From: Alloascoidea africana
Lineage: Eukaryota; Ascomycota; Alloascoideomycetes; Alloascoideales; Alloascoideaceae
Length of the DNA: 64,000 nucleotides
NCBI GenBank assembly: GCA_030581615.1
Contig: JAKTTT010000025.1
Location: 1-64,000, forward strand
Direction of reading: 5' to 3'
Numbering within the stretch: position 1 is the stretch's first letter; each line of letters opens with the position of its first letter. The notes below the pieces were generated by a model. That model did no database searches and was not told where the DNA came from. It worked only from the letters and a program-made list of their open reading frames with translations. This document shows positions 10,751 to 19,758 of this stretch, piece after piece. The position numbers and the translations under genes were made by a program.

Positions 10751-12436
10751 ATGACCGTAATCCATCGCAAAAATGCTTCGGAAGCGCCTGTGGTTACTTC
10801 TGAACCTGGTGTGAGGTATGAACTTTGTTATATTGATGGAGAATGTATCGATAGAAAGATGGCGAGTGATGATGACATTGTTACTATTCGGGTGTTTGTG
10901 CTTGAGACGATCCATGCCTCGACACACCGATAAGAGCCAAGAAAGGAACAGCCGTTTGCTACTTTTGAGGCGTCTTATCGGGATCTATATGTTAGATGAA
11001 TCTCCAGGTACAATGAACTATCTTTGCCGTTTTCGATTGATATGCTGTATGTTCATAAACTAACTCTTAATTGATTAAGATACCATTGTGACATTTGTGC
11101 TTGCGATTGCACAAACTTGATTCGGATACGATGTGCAGAATGTCCCGAATATGATCTATGCGTGCAATGCTTCAGCGAAGGAAAGTCTTCGGGCAAACAC
11201 AAGCCGTGCCATGATTACTATATCATCGAGCAGCATTCGTATCCTATATTTAGTGACGACTGGGGAGCAGATGAAGAACTACTGCTCATTGAAGGAGCCG
11301 AAACGTATGGTTTAGGAAACTGGCAAAGCATATCTGAGCATATCGGAGGGAGGTCAAAGGAAGAAGTGAAGCGCCATTACCTCCAAGTCTACACAGACAG
11401 TCCCTATTACCCTGTTCCCGACTTGGGTAAAGATTTTTCCCACATCTCTGTCACCGATTTCAATAAACGAAAGAAGGCTAGGCTAGAAGCAAAAAGGAGG
11501 CTACCCTTGGTTAATCCAAAGAAAAAGCCAACAGCTTCTGTCCCTAGTTGCCATGAGGTTCAAGGCTATATGCCTGGCAGGTTAGAATTCGAGACTGAAC
11601 ATGAAAATGATGCAGAATCAACTGTCAAGGATATGATTTTTGATCAAGATGACACCGAACAGGACATTGACTTGAAACTCACAATCTTGTCGGTCTACCA
11701 TCACAGGCTCACTTCGAGAATGGAAAGGAAAAGAACTATGCTCACCCATAACCTGCTAGATTATAGAAAGAATGCTGCAATCGAAAAGAAAAGAACAAAG
11801 GAAGAGCGGGATTTGTACAATAAATTGAAACCATTTGCCAGGCTCATGACTGCAAATGATTTTGGGGACTTTAGCAATGATATGCTAACAGAATATCAAT
11901 GCCGTAAACGCATATCAGAACTACAAGAATACAGACGCAATGGTATTCGATCTTTCAAAGTCTCAGAAAAATACGAGAAAGATAAAGCTGCTCGGCACCA
12001 GGTGCTTGCCAAATATGGTGTTGGCTCCTACTACAATACATCTAGTAGCAGACACACTGCAAACTCATTGTCCATAGGATTAAAGGGTAATGGATATCTA
12101 TCTGGTGGCATAAAGTCTTCTCCCTCATCCTCTAGACTACTCATGGAAAATGACTACAGGGACAACAAATCCAGAAAGTTTCAATCAAACCCGTTGGATA
12201 TATCATACGCCACCGATGTTGAGCTTTTAAGCCCAGAAGAGCAACAACTATGCAGCCAGCTTAGACTATATCCAAAGCCCTATCTGGCTATTAAAGAGAC
12301 ATTATTCAGAGAGCTCCTCAGAACAGGAGGCGTCTTGCGGAAGAAAACTGCTAGGGAGTTGGTCAAAATCGATGTAAATAAGACTGCAAAGATCTATGAA
12401 TTCTTTCAATCACAGAGATGGCTGGTTGTCCCTTAA
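10751..12436 (+). CDS. ADA2: SAGA/ADA coactivator subunit Ada2 (one intron)
   Basis: Predicted exons are 10751-10815 and 11080-12436; the product has about 473 residues. The 264-nt intron opens GTATGA, contains ACTAAC at its 3' end and closes with AAG. Splicing joins SEPGVR to YHCDICACDCTN and completes the ZZ zinc finger (residues 22-70: CDICACDC, CAECPEYDLCVQC). A SANT/Myb domain follows (WGADEELLLIEGAETYGLGNW, with EEVKRHYL), and the C-terminus holds a SWIRM domain. Ada2 binds Gcn5 and potentiates histone acetylation. The splice choice is supported by phase and by the complete zinc finger. The gene converges with the CFIm25 gene. Confidence 0.93.
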
Positions 12437-12640
12437 AAGCACAAGAATATTAGGTCTGCCCGATCTGAGCTGTGTTTTTTTTTTTCTCAATGTTCGTGTA
12501 TTCATACCAATATTTGTATTGTATCTGTACTGTACTGTTACATAGTCTTACCATTTACGTAGAAAACAAGGCGATATTTTTCATTTTTTAACTGTTATAG
12601 TATACATTGTTCGGGATGCTGATGCTTTTAATCTGATTGT
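12437..12640. terminator. Convergent 3' region of ADA2 and the CFIm25 gene
   Basis: A 204-bp gap with a long T run at about 12474-12484 and AT-rich efficiency-type elements (TATATA-like and TTTTTCATTTTTT). It presumably serves both 3' ends. This is inferred from position and composition. Confidence 0.4.
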
Positions 12641-13430
12641 TTATGATGCTGGCTTAGTGGCAGGATATCGAGCAATAACTTTGTCATCAGCGTCAACAAA
12701 CTCAAAATTGAACCTGCTCAAATAATGTGGGATAGCAGAAAGCTGGCCACCATAGCGAGTGGCATTATCATACAACTCGAACAATGGAACTGCCAAAAGT
12801 TTCATATTTTTGGGGACTGACAGAACCTTGTGCTTTGGTAGGTTGATGATGTACATCTTCTTGCACTCTTTTGGACGAGTAATATGGGGTGGGACGAAAG
12901 GATACATGAAGGTCTCAAAGTTTGGTCTCCACCACTGTGCGATGCACTCGCCAACATCCCATTCTGAGTTAGTAGGGTCATTGGCATATTGAGATCCTGG
13001 GCCTATACCAATTTGGTTGGTTAGCGTGTATAAAGTCTAGAGACAGATGGATATACTTGCCTGGCGCTAATCTCTCATTGAGACGGTTCTTAAACCCTTC
13101 GATTTCGTCTTCCTCAGGCTTGATGTAATCCCCAGGTAACTTGAAAAAAGCATTTGCAATCTGTAGCATCAAAATATAAGGATGTCCATTCTCATGGCAC
13201 ACGAGAATTCCTTCGCAAGTACGTCGCATCCCGTGCTCTTCATATTGATCCTGAAGCCTTTTTAATCTGGCAGGCACAGACGTGTCTTCTTCTGGTTGGG
13301 GTTCCTTTGTGCCAAAGGTGTAATTTGTCACTGGATACAGCCGTATAGTAGGAGCTTGGTTATTGTCAAATGGTCTTGGCTCAATTGGCACGACCGTAGT
13401 CTTCCTCGCGGTATCCGCGATTGTCGTCAT
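12641..13430 (-). CDS. CFIm25/NUDT21-type cleavage factor I subunit (GC-AG intron)
   Basis: Exons are 13061-13430 and 12641-13002, giving about 243 residues. The 58-nt intron reads GCAAGT at its donor, holds GCTAACC and ends TATAG. Only this splice keeps the frame and gives RLAPG-PGSQYANDP; a GT donor two codons later would run into a stop. The product matches human CFIm25 along its length: NYTFGTKEP, GMRRTCEGILV, FFKLPGDYIKPEEDE, WWRPNF, PPHITRPKECKK and PLFELYDNA. CFIm25 is a Nudix-fold protein without hydrolase activity that binds UGUA in pre-mRNA and guides cleavage and polyadenylation. Saccharomyces cerevisiae lacks it as far as I know. Confidence 0.88.
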
Positions 13431-13829
13431 TGCTTCTCAATACTGGGCAAGTCCACAGTGATCTTTCAAGGTGTGTGCACTGTTCGGGTGTATGGCTTTT
13501 TGGCAGGTGTGGGAGGAAGCCCGTACAAAACAGGGCAGGTTTATAGCGGGAAACTTAAGCAGAAAAGGGCCAAAAATAACCTTAAGAAAGGCGTAGATGT
13601 GTTCCAAACGGCCAGAAACTCGTAGTGGCTGATACTTGCACTATTTTCAGTAAAAGTGGCGCGGACAAATTGGGCAGGCTGTGGTAACCACCACGGTTGT
13701 GGAGGAATATATGCTATCTAAAGCAACACGTAATCTTTTCTTCCGTCCCCATCACTCTCCATCCATCGGAAAGACGATCCAGATCTTGCACAATTATCCA
13801 CAGCCGCTCCCGCAAAAAGGAATAGAATC

Positions 13830-14725
13830 ATGTTGTTCAAGAAGCTGAAAGAGATACTCTGTATTTTGTCTCTCACTTTGGTCGCTAACGCCGAGAAGTT
13901 CCTGGTGACGGCCGACGGAGAGGAGCCAAAATTAGTTTCTTACAAGTATGGTGAGATCCTTCCTTTGGAGTGTATAACTCGGGATGATACGACAGGAGAG
14001 CACAAGTTTGATGATAATAGTATGTTTAGACACCTTTCCTTTTGTTCCCTTTGTCGGAGGGCTTTGCTGACCTTGCTGAAAACCATCTAGACAACATTAT
14101 TTATGCGCCGTTTCCTATATGTCGAGAAACCCAGGAGCCAGTTGCGATTCCCTATGGAGTTGACACAGACTTCAACTGTACTATCCAGCTAGAGCACGAT
14201 TTCTTTCACGTCTTTCAGCTCTACATTCATGAGGATGCCCCTTTTTCGTGCCGTATCCCCATTACCCAGACAAATGTGAAGGATATTGGTAGTAATGCCT
14301 ATATTCCTCTTACTTTCAACTTCAGGGGCCAGATCCAGGACTCACACCTCCACATTGACACTTCTCTGAATATCCTTTTCCACACCTTTGCAGACCTGGA
14401 TGTACCAATAGCAGCGGTTGCATACGGCTCAGGCACAGAAACTGTTCGCGCCGTAATAGGTGATGCCTTGCCCCTTCAGTTTTCGATAAGATGGGTTCAA
14501 ACAAGTGCTAAAAGCACAGAAACGTCTGCTTTACGACTCCCCAGAATAACTACTTCAACATTGACTGGACCAACGATTGTCTACATCTTTTGTTCAATTC
14601 TGCTATCTGTTGGAGCTACAGTCCTATACTTTTACAAAATTGTTTTCCCAACCCGATTTAGAAAAGATTATTCGGCTTCCAAATCCACCGGTCCTGTTGA
14701 ATTTGGCTACCCAAAGGCTGATTAG
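13830..14725 (+). CDS. Conserved fungal type I membrane protein of unknown function (one intron)
   Basis: Exons are 13830-14019 and 14091-14725, for about 274 residues. The intron starts GTATGT, carries TGCTGAC and ends CTAG. A signal peptide (hydrophobic residues 8-20, cut near NAEK) is followed by a lumenal domain. One transmembrane segment lies near residues 220-245 (IVYIFCSILLSVGATVLYFY), with a short basic cytosolic tail after it. The motifs YKYGEILPLECI and YAPFPICRETQEP resemble an uncharacterised family I remember from filamentous fungi. Location in the ER or secretory pathway is inferred from topology. I assign no function. Confidence 0.75.
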
Positions 14726-14848
14726 TGTTGAGGTTGCAAGACATCCGTTTAGTTGAAAAAAAAATCGTAGTTCTGAGTCTTTATCGTTTGTACCCTTTGG
14801 AAATATTGTATATGCACAACATATAGATGTCTGTATATACCCTACCTA

Positions 14849-16171
14849 CTAACCAACAACAGATTTGCATTTCTTTATAACCGACTTGATGACAATGGCA
14901 ATGTTACCTTCAAGAGAAGGTTGGCTTTCAAGAATGTTTCTCAAATAGTCTGCAAACAGTGAACTTAGTTCGACCAAACTCTGATATTCCTGGGAGTTTT
15001 TGCTGCATTTTGACCGTTTCCCATAGTAGCCGTTAAAATTATTTATACTTAATCTTAGAGCGTCAGGAAATTCCAAAGAGTCATAGTCTGTAATATGCCT
15101 AACAGGAAGAGTGACATGCAGAAATAGGGCCTTGCCATGGTGGGGCTGGACAGAAATCAAATAGTCAATGACATGCTGGCACAAGTACTCTCTGTTTAGT
15201 TCTTCAAATGAATCGAAAAGTTTTAAAAATTCCTGGCATATCTGAATCAAAACACTTGACTCTGTTCTTGCCGTTGATTGTAATTGATATTTGGTCCAGA
15301 CTGGAACAGCAGAGTCGAAAATAGCCAGTGAAACATCTCCCTTCAACGCTGGGTTTGTTTCAATGTTGCCAAGCATATTTATATCAGCTTCTGGTAAGGC
15401 CTGTAGCTCGTCCTTCAGATCATCCACCTCGGGCAGTAAGATCATTCCATTCGCACTATCGTCATCCTCGCCCTTTTCTTTTTCAAGTTTGTTTTTGAGC
15501 TTCTCCTCTTCTTGTTGAAGCTGGGCCTTTTGTTGAGACTCAGTAATCAGACCCAAGATCCTTCGTCGTACTAACAACTTGCTAACATATATCAACTCCA
15601 GTTTCGCATACTCCACCCATAATTCCAAAGAATCTTGGTTGAATCTTAACGCTCTTTGTAGTAAGATTCTAGCGCCTTTGATATTGGAATTCTCCTTCAC
15701 CTCATAGTTTGCAGCATCCATCCAAAATTCAATCTTTGTAGGGTGGAGCTTCAGTAACCTTGAATAAACACTGTAAATCTTCTTTACACCTCCGGCCTTA
15801 GAACAGTATCTCAGGTACTCTTTCCATAAACGTAAATCACCGGGGTACTTTCGAACTGCTCGATCAAACACGAAGAAAATCCTCCTTGGTCCTGCCCAAT
15901 CGGAGATGCTAGGTTTCAAGATAATTCCCGAATTGGGCGTTTTCTTCAATCGCTCAACTCGTTTCTTCCTCAACTCTTCCAAATTACTTTCATACTCGAT
16001 ATACTTGAGAAAATCAAGAGGTTTAGCGGCTCTCCCTTGAATCCGATGTTCAAAGTTTGTTCTTCGGCGCATTATAAGAGTAATTTCTCGCCTCTCAAAA
16101 ATCTTTTTCCGAATCAAGTCCTCCAGCTCTGGAACAGACTGCTCAAGGAAGTATCGCACGCTTTCTGACAT
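14849..16171 (-). CDS. UTP6: U3 snoRNP / SSU processome protein Utp6
   Basis: The 440-residue protein matches Utp6 in length and sequence. The N-terminus carries the family signature (MSESVRYFLEQSVPELEDLI, then RREITLIMRRRTNFEHRIQG). HAT (half-a-TPR) repeats follow, for example LWKEYLRYC, FWMDAANYE and LWVEYAKLE. A charged coiled stretch sits around residues 210-235. Utp6 belongs to the UTP-B subcomplex that binds the 5' external transcribed spacer in the nucleolus during 18S rRNA maturation. A PAC motif and a Cbf1-type site lie just upstream. Confidence 0.93.
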   Translation of the reverse strand: MSESVRYFLEQSVPELEDLIRKKIFERREITLIMRRRTNFEHRIQGRAAKPLDFLKYIEYESNLEELRKKRVERLKKTPNSGIILKPSISDWAGPRRIFFVFDRAVRKYPGDLRLWKEYLRYCSKAGGVKKIYSVYSRLLKLHPTKIEFWMDAANYEVKENSNIKGARILLQRALRFNQDSLELWVEYAKLELIYVSKLLVRRRILGLITESQQKAQLQQEEEKLKNKLEKEKGEDDDSANGMILLPEVDDLKDELQALPEADINMLGNIETNPALKGDVSLAIFDSAVPVWTKYQLQSTARTESSVLIQICQEFLKLFDSFEELNREYLCQHVIDYLISVQPHHGKALFLHVTLPVRHITDYDSLEFPDALRLSINNFNGYYGKRSKCSKNSQEYQSLVELSSLFADYLRNILESQPSLEGNIAIVIKSVIKKCKSVVG

Positions 16172-16694
16172 TTTATTTTGGAATTAGTTATACACTCAGC
16201 GTTTGATGATACAGAATTTCAACAGCCTCCATCTCATCTTGAAAAAACATGAAAAAAACCGAAAATATCACGTGATTCCAATATGTCTTCATCGTTCTAA
16301 AATATACGCTATCTGAGTAATACTGGTACTGAAGCTGGTTAGAGTAGAGTTGAGAATAAAGTTTATGAAGCTTGAGAAATCAAGAATTAATGCTCAATAC
16401 TACACTATTTGTTGTTGGCAAACATTAAAAGAAAAGACAATTCCACGCTTCTAACCTCATCATTATATTTGCTCTTGGGCCTATTACCCAAAAAAGCTCC
16501 TATCGTTTTGTATGTATATCTTTGGAACTTCTAGAGTCTTCAGTCTTTAGGACAAACAATTGATATTCAGTTCTCGCGGTCTCTTCAAGGCACATGCTAC
16601 ACTGGTCTGGTAAAATATCAGATTCCTTGTTCAATAGATGTAAAACTTTGGTTAATATAACCCCAAAAATGTGAACTTTCCCGACTCTGAAATA
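16172..16694. promoter_or_regulatory. UTP6 promoter and FCF1 3' region
   Basis: A 523-bp gap. On the minus strand, upstream of UTP6, lie a PAC core GATGAG (complement of 16233-16238, about 62 bp from the ATG) and a perfect palindrome ATCACGTGAT at 16267-16276 that fits a Cbf1 site. PAC marks ribosome-biogenesis genes in Saccharomyces. The rest is AT-rich. Confidence 0.5.
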
Positions 16695-17479
16695 CTAAAA
16701 AACAAGCGGAAGTCTCTCAATCACATAAGAGTGACCGCCCACACTCATCAAAGGTATTCCAGGAACCTTTCGAATTCTCCTCTTCAAATCCGCATCATTC
16801 GTCGCGACTATAAAGCATTTGTGTTGCATTACTCGATGGACTAGACAGTCATCTGCGTATGTTCCTTTATGGGAGCATGTCAGTCTCTGTATTCGAGGAT
16901 CCCTTGCTAGACTGAGGGCGATTCTAAACTTGGGGCCCAACTTCTCAAGTTCTGCCATTACGCAATCCGTTATCATGGGAATACCTAATGTGGGGTTAGA
17001 AGAGGAAAGAAACGAGTTGCAACATCTCGAACAACTTACACTTTGCTTTTAAACAACTCATCATCCCATCAACCAGACTGATTTTCTTCTGAATACTGAA
17101 ATTTATAAAATTTGTGTCGACGAGAACTTGATAAGGAGGTTGTATAGCCTCATTAAACTGGAAGAAAAGAGCTGATGACACTTGGGGTCTACAAGATAGG
17201 AGAGGTTAAAAATTAAACAGACAAAATTTTAAATCAATAGCAATCCAGAAAACATACACTTCTCTTACGAGTTCAGGGTCATCTTTTGCTTTCTTTTGTG
17301 CTTTACTCAGCTCAAGTTCTTGATTCTTTTTTCTGTGAAGATGTTAATCGCCTGTGCTAGAAAAACTTCCTTCTCAGCTCCCAAACATGGGTAGCAAGAG
17401 GCACTTACATCCGGGGGTCTTTGGCGTTTATGATTCTTTTAACCTTGGCGAATTTTCTGGTTTTTCGTGCTTTTCCCAT
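16695..17479 (-). CDS. FCF1: PIN-domain rRNA-processing protein Fcf1/Utp24 (three introns)
   Basis: Four exons join in phase: 17409-17479, 17258-17332, 17040-17188 and 16695-16984. The introns are 76, 69 and 55 nt, with donors GTAAGT, GTATGT and GTAAGT; TTCTAACC is visible in the last. The spliced protein of about 194 residues begins [15 protein letters not shown]. It continues through [57 protein letters not shown] and [14 protein letters not shown]. These include the acidic residues of the PIN nuclease site. In the SSU processome Fcf1/Utp24 cuts pre-rRNA at sites A1 and A2. Three introns is more than I would expect for a budding yeast. Confidence 0.95.
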
Positions 17480-18264
17480 TGTTTAGTATATGACTTTGTG
17501 TGGAGGTTGAAGATATTCATCTTCTAAATTTTTCGTTGATGGAGAGCGACTATACTGTACATCCATACACCTCATCTAGTTTGCTTAACGCTGCTGGGAT
17601 CTGAGAGCTAGAACTACATCCAAACTAACTTAAACAGGCTGTTGATTTCAAAGCATTTATCAGTATAATAACTATAATTGAGGATCCAGGTTTGGTGTTC
17701 AGGCGGCGCTCAGCAAAAACGAATAGAAATCTCCTCCAATTTTTGGTTTTGGGAAATAGATGCACAATACACAAAAGGCAGAGCATCTATTACCCGCCCT
17801 TGTCTCGTATATGCTTTCTCGTAAAAGTAAGTTCTACTGATCGTGTTCTGGTGTGGCTCTTCTCGGATCAAATTCCATGCAAACGAAAGCGGAACTCAAA
17901 GAAATGTTGGTCAAGTTTTAAGAGGGGTAGAGACGGCCATTATGATAGAGAGGTGCAGAAGTTTAAAGTGTACAAATACTTCAAACAGTATCTTCCTAGC
18001 TGACGTTCCTTGTGCATTGCCAGAAAGCAGTCTTTTACCGGAGGTTGTTAATCGGGGGAAAAAGCTCTATTTATAGAGAGCCTTGTAATCCAATGGATCT
18101 AGAAACTTTTAAATACTTATGCTATCGGTGTGTACGATCGAATCAATCATGTCGGGTGGGGTCGGTCTCTTCAGCAGAAAGAAAACATTCAAGGCATCTT
18201 GGGATTTCATTACTGTCACCTCCAGCCTGCCCAATCTATCCGACTATCCAACTACTCCAAGGGA
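17480..18264. other. FCF1 promoter and gene-poor DNA
   Basis: Directly upstream of FCF1 (minus strand) are an RRPE-like GAAAAATTT (complement of 17526-17534) and a PAC core GATGAG (complement of 17571-17576), both within 100 bp of the ATG. Beyond about 17.6 kb I see no gene; the plus-strand open frames lack motifs and mostly lack an ATG. The left arm of the imperfect inverted repeat lies at about 18216-18268. Confidence 0.5.
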
Positions 18265-18365
18265 TCACGAAGTTGACAATTCCATTAAGAAAGTTGACAA
18301 CCTTGTAGTCCCGTAGTGAAGTGGGATAGTGAGATAGATTGGGTAGACTGGACTCCTGGAGGTGA
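18216..18365. repeat. Imperfect inverted repeat, arms about 50-55 bp
   Basis: The left arm (about 18216-18268) and the right arm (about 18312-18365) share CACCTCCAG, CCCAATCTATC and ACTATCC in inverted order, with short gaps. Between them AAGTTGACAA occurs twice, about 20 bp apart. The right arm overlaps the end of the recombinase-like fragment, so the left arm may be an inverted partial copy of it. Arm boundaries were set by eye. Confidence 0.5.
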
Positions 18366-18820
18366 TGATATCCGAATCCAGGAATATACTGGATTTGATC
18401 TCTCTGCCTGTTGAGAGATCAACCAGAGCCGAAACAGTTGATTCGATGATTGAGCCTGATAATTTCGGGATGTAGGCCTTGGCAGTACCGTTGAAGGTCA
18501 TGAAGGTTTTAATAAGGTATAACAGAATCTTTTCACCGTTGACAATCTCTGGGAAAAGATGTATTGCCTGCAGTTTTGGTTAGAACTTGAGTTCTTGGGT
18601 TGCCCTGGGAGGTATTTGTTGACTCAACTTATTCTAAGTATTTGAGAAGCTTAAATACACTTTTCTATACCATTCAGAGAGCCTTTCTTGAGGTTCGTAA
18701 AGAGCATTGCTCGAACTTTCTACTTGTGAACGTTCTTTTCTGGTTTAAACTTTTTTTGATGGCATTCTCGATCCGTTGGAGGACTTTCCCATCTTCATGG
18801 ATTCTTCTTTCGTTTGCCAT
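18265..18820 (-). pseudogene. Fragments resembling a Crypton-type (tyrosine recombinase) gene
   Basis: Two minus-strand pieces look related to one gene. The first (18674-18820) starts at an ATG and contains NAIKKSLNQKRTFTSRKFEQC. The second (18265 to about 18586) contains LFPEIVNGEKILLYLIKTF followed by SIIESTVSALVDLSTG. From memory, this order (RTYTSR..FE.WC, then VTG/VNG-EK-LL-FL, then ST(I/V)xSYVSAxxDL) is typical of the N-terminal core-binding domain of fungal Crypton recombinases and related Gcr1/DUF3504 proteins. The pieces are out of register and a stop separates them. No catalytic Arg-His-Tyr domain follows. The candidate acceptor TTCTAACC...CTGCAG before the second piece leaves an intron possible. 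I call it a dead remnant; the family call is inference. Confidence 0.4.
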
Positions 18821-19758
18821 GGAAAATGGTGGATCTGTTTATCAATTTGACCCGAAAAGAAGTACAATAGAAGCTTAATGAGTAAAGGAGGGAAAAAATG
18901 GTCATCTACAATATATGATATCTAAGGTATACTACGTGGGTTACCTCGAAATCTACCAAACTTATTGATTTTTCTCCACGGGCCATGACGGACACATAGT
19001 AACCACTTCACAAAACACCTCTTTTGATTGTGAGGAATATGTGATGTGTTGTACTTGTCAAGCACAAACTGGGAACTTTAATATAAAAGATGACACACAC
19101 ATACACAAAGTGGGAAAAGGGTTCAGCAACAGGTCGAATATGCTCAGTCCATCGAAAACATCATCATCCCGCAACCAATTTTACTGAGTGTTTACCCTTA
19201 AAAAAGAGAAGGGCAAAAATGGAGATTGTGGAGAGGCAAGCTCATGTATTCAATACGAGCAAAGCTATTGGTTCTGCTCGCTTAAAATAGCTGGTCGATG
19301 AATTATAAAGGATGTTGGCAGATAGCGTTCAAGTACAGGGTTTCGCCTTTCAATTTGGAGCGCGCAATTTGTGTTACTTTAATTCTATCCAGCTGTCCCT
19401 TTGACCTTGAATTCTCTATCTATGCATAAATCCAAAAAATAGGTAGAAGCAACCTTTCGCGTTGGTGAACTGTACGGACCCTCAATTGACCCAGAACCAA
19501 GGTCTATTAGAAAGAACAGCCAAGTAAACAGCTGTTAATACCGCCATATGGCCGAAACCCGCGATTGCACGGCTTGTAGAGCAGGATCTGCTCCTGGCAT
19601 CATTGTTTACATCTGGCATTGCCATGCCAATCAGGAAACCTTAAAACATCACGTGCACGTACCTTAATGTCCTCCTCCAAGACAGTTTGCAGCTGTGTCT
19701 TCACCCTCTATTCTTCCGCCCAGGCTGTTGCTTCGCACGCAAAAACACCAAAGGCAGT
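18821..19758. other. Gene-poor region upstream of a large disordered-protein gene
   Basis: About 940 bp without a convincing gene. CACGTG occurs at 19650-19655, about 105 bp before the ATG at 19759, and could be a Cbf1-type or other bHLH site. The rest is AT-rich apart from a short GC-richer run at 19540-19600. Confidence 0.45.

Noticed and set aside
17692-18003. 103-codon plus-strand frame
   Set aside because: Starts at GTG rather than ATG and has no motifs or family resemblance.
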